Origin: a virus
Virus record (IMG/VR): IMGVR_UViG_3300040943_000030
Span: 1 to 29,402 of that record
Reading direction: 5' to 3' (one strand)
Length of the DNA: 29,402 bases
Both the position numbers and the translations under genes were made by a program. Below, piece by piece: positions 7,579 through 16,564 of this stretch (the first letter of the stretch is position 1; every line of letters starts with the position of its first letter). The notes under the pieces were generated by a model. It was not told the DNA's origin and did no database searches. It saw only the letters and a program-made list of their open reading frames with translations.

Positions 7579-10500
7579 TGATGAGACTCAAATGGTTCCT
7601 GGCGCTGCTCCTGCTGGCCCCGTTCGCTTGGAGCCAGAAGACGGGCACGGCCTTCACGTGGTACTGCCCCGACTCCTCCACATCGTCTACGGCTTACGTT
7701 TGCGTTACCACGCCGTCGTTCACGCCAGCCGCCGGGGACTCGGTATTGCTCACCGGGGTCAACCAGAACTCCGGGGCGAGTCCCACGCTCAGCGTGAACG
7801 GGGTCGCGCACCCTATATCCGTGAACCAGGGCAACGGGGGAGTGTCGCTCGGAGCGCTGCAGGCCGGGGCGAGCGTACTGATGACGAACACCGGATCAGC
7901 ATGGCAGATGCAGGGACAGTCCGGGGCCGGGGCCACCTTGGCTACCGCGGCCAGCCAGTGCGAGTTGTCAGTCGCCGCCGGGTCCACGGCGACCACCTTC
8001 GGCTCGTGCGCAGGTTCTAGCTCCACCAACTGGTCGGCGCTCGTCGCCAACTCCCCGATGGTCTCGGGGCCGTTCCAGGTGTCCACGGGCGGCTCCATCG
8101 TCCCGATCAACTCGGGCGTGATTCAGGCGACGGCGGCACCGTGGAGTGGCCTGACCGGGACGGCGCCGTCCACGACGGTGAACGGAACGGCGTGCCAGAT
8201 CGGCGGAAGTTGTTCGCCCAACACTCCGGTCGGGCAGGTCACCGGTACATTCACTTCCGGCAGCAACGGGTTTGGCACGGGCGCGTTTTCGTCCACCTAT
8301 ACGCTGCCAGCGGCCAGTGCTGGAGCGCTTGGTGGAGTCAACTCCATTACTTCCTCACTTCACAACTGGGTGAGTTACATCGACACGAGCGGCCTGCCCC
8401 ACCAATCGCGCCCGGCATGCGCTGACTTGAGTGATTCGTCCAGCGGATGCAGCACGGCGGCATACTCGCTGCCAGCCGCCACTTCCTCCACTTTGGGTGG
8501 GGTTAAGCCTGACGGTACGAGCATCCTCAACACGGCTGGGGCGATTTCGGCGACGGCGGCGTCGGTGGGCGCGGAACCGGCCCTGGGCAATCCAGAAACG
8601 ACGGGTTACGTGCTTTCGAGCACGACCGCTGGCGTGCGGTCATGGGTGGCGAACGGAAGCGGAGGCGCAGTCTTCTCGGTCTCGAACAGCGACAGCACGC
8701 TTACCGTAACTCCTACCACTGGCGCGGTGGTGGCCTCGCTGAATTTGGGCCACGCGAACACATGGACGGCGGCACAGACCTTTCCCGGCGCGACCTTCTC
8801 CGGCTCGGGCGCGGGCTACTTCGCGCTGACTCAAGGCGCGGATAACTGCGTAGCCAATCAGCCCACAGGCTCCGTTTGCTGGGAGGCTCCGGCCTCGGGC
8901 GTGACTTCTTACCACGGCCTGTTCGCGGTGACGCCTTCCTCGGGCATCCCGCACTACGCCTATTCCTCGCCCACGATCACGGAGACGATCTCGGCCATCA
9001 CTCCATCGGACGCGACGGGGAACACGACGGGCACCGGCAACTTCGTGCTCGCGACTTCCCCGACATTCGTCACCGGCTTGAGCAGCCCTGCTATCACCGA
9101 CAGCGGCATCTCGCAGTATGGCGTGCTCTTTGCGGGATCGGGAGGCTTGCTCTCTGGCATTCCTGCGGATTTCTACTACAACGACACCGGCTACGACAGC
9201 TTGCCAACGCTGCAACTTGGCGTGCGCGGCTCGCAGGCCATCGACGCCCATTTTGAGGTTTATGGCAGCAACGACACTTCGGCGCACTTCCACAACGTCG
9301 GCACGACCGGGACGGGACTCTCCGCTGACGGCGGAATCATCTCATTGTCCGCCGTTCCGACGGGAGCAGCGCTTGGTTCCGGCGTCATCATGGGCACGCT
9401 ACAGTTCGGCGGTTCCGATTCGACTTCGGACACGGAAGCTACCGGCGCGATCATCAGCGCGTGGACGACGCAGGCTTGGACCAGTTCGGCTTTCGGCTCG
9501 CAGTTGAAGTTCTACACGACTCCGAACAGCTCCACGACTCTGACGCAGGCATTACTCCTCGATCAGAATCAGGCGGCGACGTTTGCTGGCGCGGTAACAA
9601 TTTCTGGGCAACTCCTCGCCACAGAGCCAACTGGCTCGGTTTGGGGCAGCGCGACGGGCGGGGCGAAGGGCGCGGGCACGATCAATGCGGCTGGATTGTA
9701 TGTCAACGGCGCGGCGGTCGGCACGAGCAGCGGCACGGTCACTTCGTCCGGCTACTCCAGCGGCACGCCCTTGGCGGCGTTCTCCACTTCCACGAACATC
9801 ACGCCAGCAACTTCCTCCAATGTAATCGCACTGTTCGGCTCCGGCTCCTGCTCTGGTTATCTCAAGAGCGACGGAACCTGCTCCACGCCGGGCGGTTCTG
9901 GAACGGTAACGGTCGTCAGTTCCGGCTCGCTGACGAGCACGGCCTTGGTCACGGGCGGCGGCACGACCACACTGCAAACGCCCTCGACGACTTCCACGCT
10001 GGACGCGAGCGGAAACCTCGCGGTGGCGGCTGGCGGATCGCTGGGCAGCGCGGACAGCGGCAGCCCGAAGTTCACCTTCGCCTCGAACAAGGCCACGTTC
10101 AACCAGCCGCTGTACCTCGGCACGGCCAGCAACCAATTAGTAACCGGGACTGGCAGCAACCTGACAACCCTGACTTTCCCGGCCTCGTCCGGTGCGGTCA
10201 CGCTCACGTTCCCGATCACGAGCGAGTACATGGTCGGCGCGAACTCCGACACGACGACTACGCACGTCCTGCACGCCACGTCGGTTGCGGGAGTGTTCAA
10301 CTCGACGGCGATTGCGGCTGGCGATTTACCGGGCGGCGCAGGCGAGCTTCTGGCTGGCGCAACGCCCGCCTTGACCTATACGCCGACCTTGGGCGTGAGC
10401 GGCACTGCTGGTAGCTTGTCCATGTTCCCGGCGACCGGAAACTTCACGACGACGTGGGCGAGCGGAGCGACTGCGAGCAACACGATTCAGGGGTTCGCGG

Positions 10501-11546
10501 CTGTGCCGACAACCGGACACCTGATTGACTGCACGGTCACGAGCACGACCTGCTTGCTGCATGATAGTGGCGTGGTGACGGCTAACGTGGTCAATGCTTC
10601 CTCGCCTGGGGCTGGCATAGCCCACTTCGCCGGATCGACGCAGACGGTGACCAGCAGTGCGGTCGTGAACGGCGACATCACGAGCATGGCGGAATCGAAG
10701 CTGACGGGATCAGCGACGGCAACGACGATCACAGAGGTTGCAGCAGGAGATGTGGTCACGCGGGCCGGAGTTGAAACCGGGAACCTCACCGCGCCTTACG
10801 TGATCGAGAACACGAACTCGACGAACAACAACACGAGCATCGGCGCTTTGATCGGAGCGGCGGGCACTTCCACTGGCGGCATCGGGGAACTTGTGTTCGA
10901 CGTTTCGGGCACGGGCGACATCGTGCGCTGGTACTCGGGCGGGTCGGTGTCGGCGGGCGTGTACACGGTCGGGACTTTGGAAGGCCATTTGAGCGCGGCG
11001 GGAGCCCTGACTCTGGCGAGCACGGTGAGCGCGACTGGCGGTAATTTTAGCGGACTAACCGCTTCGTTGCCAGTTTGCACCGACGGCAGCAAGAACCTGT
11101 CGAGCACCTGCACGAACCTCATCACGGGCGCGATGATGGCGAACGCCACAGTCACGGCCACGCAGCTTGCCGCACAGTACAGCAAGGGATCGTGCACGGA
11201 GGTCTGGGGCGGCACGGGAACCTCGAACGTGCTGACGGCTGGCGACGACGCCATCTCGAACAACACCTGCTACAACGATTCTGGAGTGACGCGGACGATC
11301 ACGGCGGTGAAGTGCCGGAGCGACTACTCGTCCAACACCACGACCGTCAATCCGTCATTCGGCTCGGCTGGAACGGGCACGACGGTTTGCAGCGGCACGC
11401 TTCAGTGCGGGAACAGCTATGCCTACAGTTCCTCGTGCTCGGTGTCGAACGCGAGCTGGACGACCGGGACGGGCATTGATCCGGTGATGGGCACGCCCGA
11501 CACGCACAGCACAAGTCTCGCAGTCATTATCGAATATACCTATTAG
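7575..11546 (+). CDS. Large secreted tail-fibre-like protein
   Basis: A 1,323-residue protein. The start lies in a triple ATG (7575, 7578, 7581) overlapping the previous stop. The N-terminus is a clear Sec signal peptide: MMMRLKW, a leucine-rich core, then AFAWSQ with likely cleavage after WS. The rest is fibre-like: low-complexity Ser/Thr/Gly/Ala sequence with repeated turns such as YTLPAASAGALGGV and YSLPAATSSTLGGVKPDGTS, and several GYLKSDGTCSTPGGSGTVT-type elements of the kind seen in phage fibres. The C-terminal ~130 residues contain many cysteines (CTEVW, NNTCYND, VKCRSD, TVCSGTLQCG, SSCSV) and may form a disulfide-stabilised tip. A signal peptide on a fibre is unexpected, because virion proteins normally assemble in the cytoplasm. 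Confidence 0.72.
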   Translation: MMMRLKWFLALLLLAPFAWSQKTGTAFTWYCPDSSTSSTAYVCVTTPSFTPAAGDSVLLTGVNQNSGASPTLSVNGVAHPISVNQGNGGVSLGALQAGASVLMTNTGSAWQMQGQSGAGATLATAASQCELSVAAGSTATTFGSCAGSSSTNWSALVANSPMVSGPFQVSTGGSIVPINSGVIQATAAPWSGLTGTAPSTTVNGTACQIGGSCSPNTPVGQVTGTFTSGSNGFGTGAFSSTYTLPAASAGALGGVNSITSSLHNWVSYIDTSGLPHQSRPACADLSDSSSGCSTAAYSLPAATSSTLGGVKPDGTSILNTAGAISATAASVGAEPALGNPETTGYVLSSTTAGVRSWVANGSGGAVFSVSNSDSTLTVTPTTGAVVASLNLGHANTWTAAQTFPGATFSGSGAGYFALTQGADNCVANQPTGSVCWEAPASGVTSYHGLFAVTPSSGIPHYAYSSPTITETISAITPSDATGNTTGTGNFVLATSPTFVTGLSSPAITDSGISQYGVLFAGSGGLLSGIPADFYYNDTGYDSLPTLQLGVRGSQAIDAHFEVYGSNDTSAHFHNVGTTGTGLSADGGIISLSAVPTGAALGSGVIMGTLQFGGSDSTSDTEATGAIISAWTTQAWTSSAFGSQLKFYTTPNSSTTLTQALLLDQNQAATFAGAVTISGQLLATEPTGSVWGSATGGAKGAGTINAAGLYVNGAAVGTSSGTVTSSGYSSGTPLAAFSTSTNITPATSSNVIALFGSGSCSGYLKSDGTCSTPGGSGTVTVVSSGSLTSTALVTGGGTTTLQTPSTTSTLDASGNLAVAAGGSLGSADSGSPKFTFASNKATFNQPLYLGTASNQLVTGTGSNLTTLTFPASSGAVTLTFPITSEYMVGANSDTTTTHVLHATSVAGVFNSTAIAAGDLPGGAGELLAGATPALTYTPTLGVSGTAGSLSMFPATGNFTTTWASGATASNTIQGFAAVPTTGHLIDCTVTSTTCLLHDSGVVTANVVNASSPGAGIAHFAGSTQTVTSSAVVNGDITSMAESKLTGSATATTITEVAAGDVVTRAGVETGNLTAPYVIENTNSTNNNTSIGALIGAAGTSTGGIGELVFDVSGTGDIVRWYSGGSVSAGVYTVGTLEGHLSAAGALTLASTVSATGGNFSGLTASLPVCTDGSKNLSSTCTNLITGAMMANATVTATQLAAQYSKGSCTEVWGGTGTSNVLTAGDDAISNNTCYNDSGVTRTITAVKCRSDYSSNTTTVNPSFGSAGTGTTVCSGTLQCGNSYAYSSSCSVSNASWTTGTGIDPVMGTPDTHSTSLAVIIEYTY

Positions 11547-11548
11547 CC

Positions 11549-12496
11549 ATGCGACGAATCTTACTCATCCTCGCCTTGCTTCTGCTCGCTGGTTCTGCGG
11601 CCAGCGCCCAGACTCTCATCGGGAACTGCGACGACTATACGAATTCGCCGCCGTCCTGCACGGTCACTTGGTCGGGCACGGCTACGCTGATCGAGGCATC
11701 GTGCAGCATTATCGGCAACGCGCCCACAGATACCTTAAGCCTGGGCTGGCACGCCATCGAGGCCAATGCCGATGCGGACTACCTTTGGACATACTACGCC
11801 TATGGCTCGTTCTCCGGCGGAACCGATACAGTTTCATGCGCAAGCGGCGGCGCCTTCCTCACCGTGCAGGTCTTCAGCGGGACGCCAACTGGATTCAATC
11901 CGGCGGATGGCAGCAATAATAACAATGGCAACGGCCAAGACCCCGGCAGCCTGTTGCCTTCGCAGTCCGGAGACTTGTTCATCTCGACCTATGGAGGGTT
12001 CGACGGCAGCGGAGATTGCAGTTCGGTAAGCACGGGCACCATAGCGAACGACGACTATAACCCTTCCACCGCTTCGCAGGCAGACGCCTACTACCACAAC
12101 ACAGGCAGCGGGGCCATCGACATGGTGTGGACCTGCGCCGATGGCGACGATGCGGAGTCGAACGTCGCCGCCTTCAAGACCAGTGGGAGCGTGACCAAGG
12201 CCGCCACGCCGACTTGCACGCCGAGCAGCGGGACGGTGCCGCAGACCGTGAGCTGTTCCAGTTCGTCGGCCACGTTCGTAACATGTTATGCGGTCAGCCC
12301 AACGAATCCGGTGACGAATGGATTTGGATTGGCCTGTACTACAGGCTCGTTTGCTGAGAGTTTCACCGTTTCCGTGGCCGAAACAATCAACGTGGTCGCC
12401 GGAACTTCCTACACGGCAGACAGCAACGTGGCTTCCTATACCTATACAGGCGGCGGCAGCGTGAAGCGCCACCGCGCCTCGGTCGTGCAGAAATGA
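11549..12496 (+). CDS. Secreted protein with chitobiase C-terminal-like domain
   Basis: A 315-residue protein with a Sec signal peptide (MRRILLILALLLLAGSAASAQ, cleavage likely after ASA). Residues about 25-205 are a cysteine-containing beta-sandwich with an Asn-rich loop, similar in style to the N-terminal module of the wedge fusion at 3024. Residues about 215-305 resemble the chitobiase/beta-hexosaminidase C-terminal-type Ig fold: ATPTCTPSSGTVPQTVSCSSSSA, later ESFTVSVAETINVVAGTSYT and NVASYTYT. This fold is a non-catalytic adhesion module in many secreted proteins. The C-terminus is basic (VKRHRASVVQK). It overlaps the next gene by four bases (ATGA). Confidence 0.65.
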   Translation: MRRILLILALLLLAGSAASAQTLIGNCDDYTNSPPSCTVTWSGTATLIEASCSIIGNAPTDTLSLGWHAIEANADADYLWTYYAYGSFSGGTDTVSCASGGAFLTVQVFSGTPTGFNPADGSNNNNGNGQDPGSLLPSQSGDLFISTYGGFDGSGDCSSVSTGTIANDDYNPSTASQADAYYHNTGSGAIDMVWTCADGDDAESNVAAFKTSGSVTKAATPTCTPSSGTVPQTVSCSSSSATFVTCYAVSPTNPVTNGFGLACTTGSFAESFTVSVAETINVVAGTSYTADSNVASYTYTGGGSVKRHRASVVQK

Positions 12497-14781
12497 GGAT
12501 AACCCTTCTGATCTTGCTGGCCGCGAGCGTCATGGCGCAGACCCCGCGCCGACTCGTGACCTCTGCTGTGGACGAAACCAAACTGGCAACGCTTGCTGGC
12601 AACACGAGGCCCGAGGCGACCGTCCCGGCAAACGACAAGGGCAAGGTGGCCGATAGCTTCGCCATGAACCACATGGTCATGGTGCTGGCCCGCGCTCCTG
12701 AACAATCGCAAGCACTGGCCGCCGACGTGGAGACGCGCTACGATCGAAAGCATCCGAACTACCGCAAATGGCTCACGGCGGCTCAGTTCAACGCGCAGTG
12801 GCCGACGCATCCTGACGACCGGAAAGCCATCACGACATGGCTGAAGTCGCACGGCTTCACGGTCAACGGCGCGAGCAATCTGACGATAGATTTCTCGGGT
12901 ACGGCGGGACAGGTCACAGGCGCCTTCCACACCGAGATTCACAACCTGACCGTGAACCGCAGGAAGCCGAATGGCAACATGGGCCTCGGCCCAATGACCA
13001 GCGAAAACCACAGGGGCAATGTCAGCAACCCCCAAGTCCCGGCTGCCTTGGCTCCCGCAATTGTCGGCATCATGGGGCTGAGCAACTTCAACCCCGAGCC
13101 GCAGATAATTCTTACTAATGGCGCCGGGACACTGCAAAACGTCATGCCGTTCGATTTGGAGACGATTTACGGTTTCCTCCCACTCTTCAGTTCCGGGATC
13201 AGCGGGCAGGGGCAGACGATCACGCTGGTCGAAGATTCAGATTTGCAAGAACCTTCGGGTGGCCCGTGGAATGGCGACTGGCTAAATTTCCGTTCGGTTA
13301 GCGGACTCAGCACTTACACCAGCACCCTAACGCTGACCCACCCGCAGGTCAGCGGGCAGCCTACATGCAGCGATCCCGGCGTCACGCCTGACGTTCTTGA
13401 GGCCGCCGTGGATGTTGAGTGGGCGAGCGCAGCAGCCCCGAGCGCCAATCTCGTGCTCGCGTCCTGCTTTGCCGGGGACAGCGGATTTGGGGACGGCATC
13501 ATCATCGCGATTCAGAACTTGGTCAACCTGCCTTCCCCGCCGACGATCATGAGCGTCAGTTACGCACTGTGCGAACCCGCGAACGGGCCTGCCGCGAACT
13601 TGGCTTATTATGACGCGTTACAACAGGCGGCGTCGGAGGGTATTTCAGTTTTCGTGGCCGCGGGGGACTGGGGGGCGAGCATTTGCAGCTTTGGCAGCGA
13701 CGGCCTCTCTGCCGTGTTCGGCTTCAGCGTGAACGCGATTGGCTCGACACCCTACGCCACGTCGGTGGGCGGGACGGACTTCGGGGACACTTACGCCGGA
13801 ACGATAAATTCCTATTGGAACGCGACCAATAACTCGGTGTATGGCACCGCAGGCGGCACTTACGTGCCGGAGATTCCGTGGGACGATTCCTGCACCAGCC
13901 CGCTCATAGCCTCGTATCTCGGCATTCCAATCTACGGCTCGACTAGCGTATGCAACACGATCAAGGATGGCAACTTTCCTGTCACGGGTTATGGAGGCGC
14001 GATTTACACAGCGGGAAACTCCCAGTCCATTCTCGCGGGCAGCGGAGGACCGAGCAGTTGCGCTACCGGGCAGGCTGTTCCCGTTGGCGGCACAGTCGTG
14101 AACGGCACTTGCGCCGGATGGCCGAAACCTTCATGGCAATCCGTTCTCGGCAATCCCTCAGATGGCGTGCGCGACCAGCCAGACGTGGCGATGTTCTCCG
14201 GGGGAGGCACTTGGACGCATTTTTATATGTATTGCAACTCGGATTCCGAAGGTTGCTATGGAACTGGCGGCACACTCAACCCTCCTACGCTCTGGGGCGG
14301 CGTTTTGGGGACCAGTTTGGGTACGCCCATCTGGGCCGGGATTCAGGCTTTGATAAACCAGAAGATCGGCACAACGCAGTCGGGGCTTGCGAATCCTATT
14401 TTGTACCAATTAGCACGGGCGGAATACGGATCAGGTGGAAACAGTCAGTGCAACGCAAGCCTTGGAAGTTCAATAGGCAGTTCGTGTGTCTTTCACGACA
14501 TCACCGCAGGCGATAACGCGACAAGTTGTGGTGATCCGGGAGCTGCCTCGACTTACGTCAATTGCTACGATCCCGACGATTCCACATATCAATACTTCGG
14601 CGTGTTGAGCACGAGTGACAGCGCCTACCAACCAGCCTACCCCGCCACTTCCGGCTGGGACTTCGCCACCGGCCTCGGGAGCGTCAACGTCTACAACCTG
14701 GTCGAGGCTTGGGCGGGACTGTCGAGTCCGAACAAAGTGATAGGTGGGAGTGCGGTTTTCGGGGGGGCGGGGGTGCAATGA
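12493..14781 (+). CDS. Secreted sedolisin-family (S53) serine-carboxyl peptidase with pro-domain
   Basis: A 762-residue protein. It has a short signal peptide (MRITLLILLAASVMAQ) and a pro-kumamolisin activation domain at about 50-195 (HPNYRKWLTAAQFN, VTGAFHTEIHNL). The catalytic domain of the kumamolisin/sedolisin type follows at about 215-755. The expected triad is present: Glu303 and Asp307 in LEAAVDVEW, and Ser608 in GTSLGTPIWAG. The oxyanion Asp is at 392 in AAGDWGAS. C-terminal calcium-site residues appear as CVFHDITAGDN and SGWDFATGLGS. Length and domain order are complete. Known enzymes of the family are self-processing and active at low pH. It probably cleaves proteins outside the cytoplasm; the target is unknown. 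Finding it in a phage tail region is unusual. Confidence 0.9.
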   Translation: MRITLLILLAASVMAQTPRRLVTSAVDETKLATLAGNTRPEATVPANDKGKVADSFAMNHMVMVLARAPEQSQALAADVETRYDRKHPNYRKWLTAAQFNAQWPTHPDDRKAITTWLKSHGFTVNGASNLTIDFSGTAGQVTGAFHTEIHNLTVNRRKPNGNMGLGPMTSENHRGNVSNPQVPAALAPAIVGIMGLSNFNPEPQIILTNGAGTLQNVMPFDLETIYGFLPLFSSGISGQGQTITLVEDSDLQEPSGGPWNGDWLNFRSVSGLSTYTSTLTLTHPQVSGQPTCSDPGVTPDVLEAAVDVEWASAAAPSANLVLASCFAGDSGFGDGIIIAIQNLVNLPSPPTIMSVSYALCEPANGPAANLAYYDALQQAASEGISVFVAAGDWGASICSFGSDGLSAVFGFSVNAIGSTPYATSVGGTDFGDTYAGTINSYWNATNNSVYGTAGGTYVPEIPWDDSCTSPLIASYLGIPIYGSTSVCNTIKDGNFPVTGYGGAIYTAGNSQSILAGSGGPSSCATGQAVPVGGTVVNGTCAGWPKPSWQSVLGNPSDGVRDQPDVAMFSGGGTWTHFYMYCNSDSEGCYGTGGTLNPPTLWGGVLGTSLGTPIWAGIQALINQKIGTTQSGLANPILYQLARAEYGSGGNSQCNASLGSSIGSSCVFHDITAGDNATSCGDPGAASTYVNCYDPDDSTYQYFGVLSTSDSAYQPAYPATSGWDFATGLGSVNVYNLVEAWAGLSSPNKVIGGSAVFGGAGVQ

Positions 14782-15674
14782 AACGACTGCTTCAAATCGC
14801 TTTGCTGACGGCGCTCGCCGGGAGCGCGTTCTCCCAATCGTTCATGAACATCACGGCCGCGAACATATACGGCGCTGGAGGAGTCCTGCTGCCATCGGGG
14901 ATACTCGTCTGGCAGGCCACGGACAGCGGCGGGAACCCCGTGAGCTACCAGGTGAACGGCGGAGGGCAGCAGATCACGTACCCGACCGTGTGCCCGATAG
15001 TGAACGGGGCGATCACGGGCGGCTGCCAGGTGGCGAACACGAGCACGACGAATCCCATGAACATTTGTTTTGCTTTGACCATAAAGGATTCGAACAACGT
15101 CGTGATCTCTCCCGCCGCGAACGGCAACGCGTGCGTGCAGCCGCAGACCTCGAACTACTGGTGCGCGAACGGCGCTTGTAACTTCGACCAGTACGTGCCG
15201 ACGAACCCTTCCGTGATCACGGCCAAGCTCGCCACGCCGCAACTCTACTCGCTCGGAGGCATCTACCAATCTAACTGCCCAGCGCTGACCCCGGTGGTTA
15301 CTGGATGGCTGAGCACGGGATACCCGAACTGCGCGCCCTTTCCTGCTCCGCCACCCCCCGCTCCTACGTTCTTTCTGCTCGGGCAGACGGGGACCGCAGC
15401 CACGGCATGTGACAACCACGTGGCCTCGGGCGTCGGACAGTTGCAGCAGTACGGCTCCTCCCCTGAAGCGGCATATCAGGTCACGTTCTCGAACGGAGCT
15501 GCCTACTGCGACGCGAACTACGCCGTGGAGGTGACGCGCAAGAGCGCCGCCGCCGGGTTCGGCAACGGCTTCCTGAACGTGGTCAATCAGACGGCATTCG
15601 GGTTCCTTATCGTGTCGAGCGACACGACGGAAGTCACGAGCACGATCTTCTGGACGGCGGCGGGCTACCAATGA
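14778..15674 (+). CDS. Secreted cysteine-containing protein of unknown function
   Basis: A 298-residue protein starting at ATG 14778 inside the protease stop. A signal peptide is clear (MKRLLQIALLTALAGSAFSQ). Residues 20-145 form a beta-rich region resembling a carboxypeptidase-like or fibre beta-sandwich (NIYGAGGVLLPSGILVWQATDSGGNPVSY). Paired cysteines (CPIVNGAITGGC, WCANGACNF) suggest disulfides. A Pro-rich linker (PFPAPPPPAPTFF) leads to a C-terminal beta domain (residues about 215-298) ending in FWTAAGYQ. I do not recognise the family. Its context suggests a role with the other exported proteins. It overlaps the next gene by ATGA. Confidence 0.6.
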   Translation: MKRLLQIALLTALAGSAFSQSFMNITAANIYGAGGVLLPSGILVWQATDSGGNPVSYQVNGGGQQITYPTVCPIVNGAITGGCQVANTSTTNPMNICFALTIKDSNNVVISPAANGNACVQPQTSNYWCANGACNFDQYVPTNPSVITAKLATPQLYSLGGIYQSNCPALTPVVTGWLSTGYPNCAPFPAPPPPAPTFFLLGQTGTAATACDNHVASGVGQLQQYGSSPEAAYQVTFSNGAAYCDANYAVEVTRKSAAAGFGNGFLNVVNQTAFGFLIVSSDTTEVTSTIFWTAAGYQ

Positions 15675-16564
15675 AAATTACCTGCAAACTTGCAGTCTTC
15701 CTCTGGCTCGCTTGCGCGGCGGCGTTCCCGCAAGCCACGCTCACCACGCCGACACCCGGAACCCAACTCAGCGGGAGCACGGTGACGTTCGACTGGACTT
15801 GCTCCTCCTGCGGGGCGACGGCCTACTGGCTCGACCTCGGGACGACGGCTGGCGGGAACAATTACTACCAATCCGGCAATCTGGGAAACGTTCTGACTAT
15901 CACCGTGCAGAGCCTCCCATTGAACGGCACAACAGTCTATGCCACCCTGTACTCTCTGGTGAGCGGCGTATGGCAGCACGGCGTCTACACGTATTCGTCG
16001 CTGAACGGAACGGCCGGGGCCGCCGTCATGCAGACTCCGACGAACAACTCGACTCTGGACACAAACCACATAACGTTCACATGGGCGGCAGGAACGAGCG
16101 CAACTGCCTACTGGATCGACATAGGGACCACCGTGGGCGGGAACAATTACATCCAGTCCGGCAATCTGGGGAACGTTCTCACGAGCACTCAGGCGACCGG
16201 GTTCCCGGCCAACGGTTCGACTATGTATGTCACGCTCTATTCTCTGATCGGTGGCCAGTGGTTCAACAACAGATACAGCTACGTGCTCGCTCCGCACTAC
16301 ACGCTCCCCGCGTGGACCGCCCCTACGGGAAGTGATCCTGCCGCTAGTTACAATATCTATCGTGGCTATCCTTCGACCGGAAGTTGCACAGGAAGCAGCA
16401 CGCCGGTCAGCATGACGAAGATCGGATCGGTCACGGCTCCGACTGTGACCTATACGGATCAGGTAGTAGCCCTGTTCTACAACTACGACTACTACGTAAC
16501 GGCAGTGGACTCTGCGGGAAAAGAAGGTCCGCCGTCGAACGTGATCTGCGTGGTGATCCAATGA
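15671..16564 (+). CDS. Secreted protein with two tandem repeat domains and an FN3-like domain
   Basis: A 297-residue protein with a signal peptide (MKITCKLAVFLWLACAAAFPQ). Two copies of a ~95-residue unit follow. The first (about 22-112) contains TAYWLDLGTTAGGNNYYQSG and the second (about 118-205) TAYWIDIGTTVGGNNYIQSG, each followed by NLGNVLT and ATLYSL or VTLYSL. The copies also resemble each other in DNA, for instance around 15864-15898 and 16147-16181. The last ~85 residues look like an FN3 domain (SYNIYRG, YDYYVTAVDSAGKEGPPSN). This type of repeat is common in secreted proteins. A dispersed 14-bp palindrome lies inside the signal peptide coding region (15682-15695). The next gene starts inside the stop. 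Confidence 0.65.
   Translation: MKITCKLAVFLWLACAAAFPQATLTTPTPGTQLSGSTVTFDWTCSSCGATAYWLDLGTTAGGNNYYQSGNLGNVLTITVQSLPLNGTTVYATLYSLVSGVWQHGVYTYSSLNGTAGAAVMQTPTNNSTLDTNHITFTWAAGTSATAYWIDIGTTVGGNNYIQSGNLGNVLTSTQATGFPANGSTMYVTLYSLIGGQWFNNRYSYVLAPHYTLPAWTAPTGSDPAASYNIYRGYPSTGSCTGSSTPVSMTKIGSVTAPTVTYTDQVVALFYNYDYYVTAVDSAGKEGPPSNVICVVIQ
15682..15695 (+). repeat. Dispersed 14-bp palindrome, copy 3
   Basis: CTGCAAACTTGCAG lies in the signal-peptide coding region of the gene starting at 15671. Six outer bases on each side pair; only the central AC dinucleotide breaks symmetry. It is the same sequence, read on the other strand, as the copy at 27596-27609. Confidence 0.7.

Noticed and set aside
14753-14775. 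G-rich run near the end of the protease gene considered as a frameshift site
   Set aside because: The frame is consistent through the run to an ATGA overlap with the next gene, and the protease domain is already complete.
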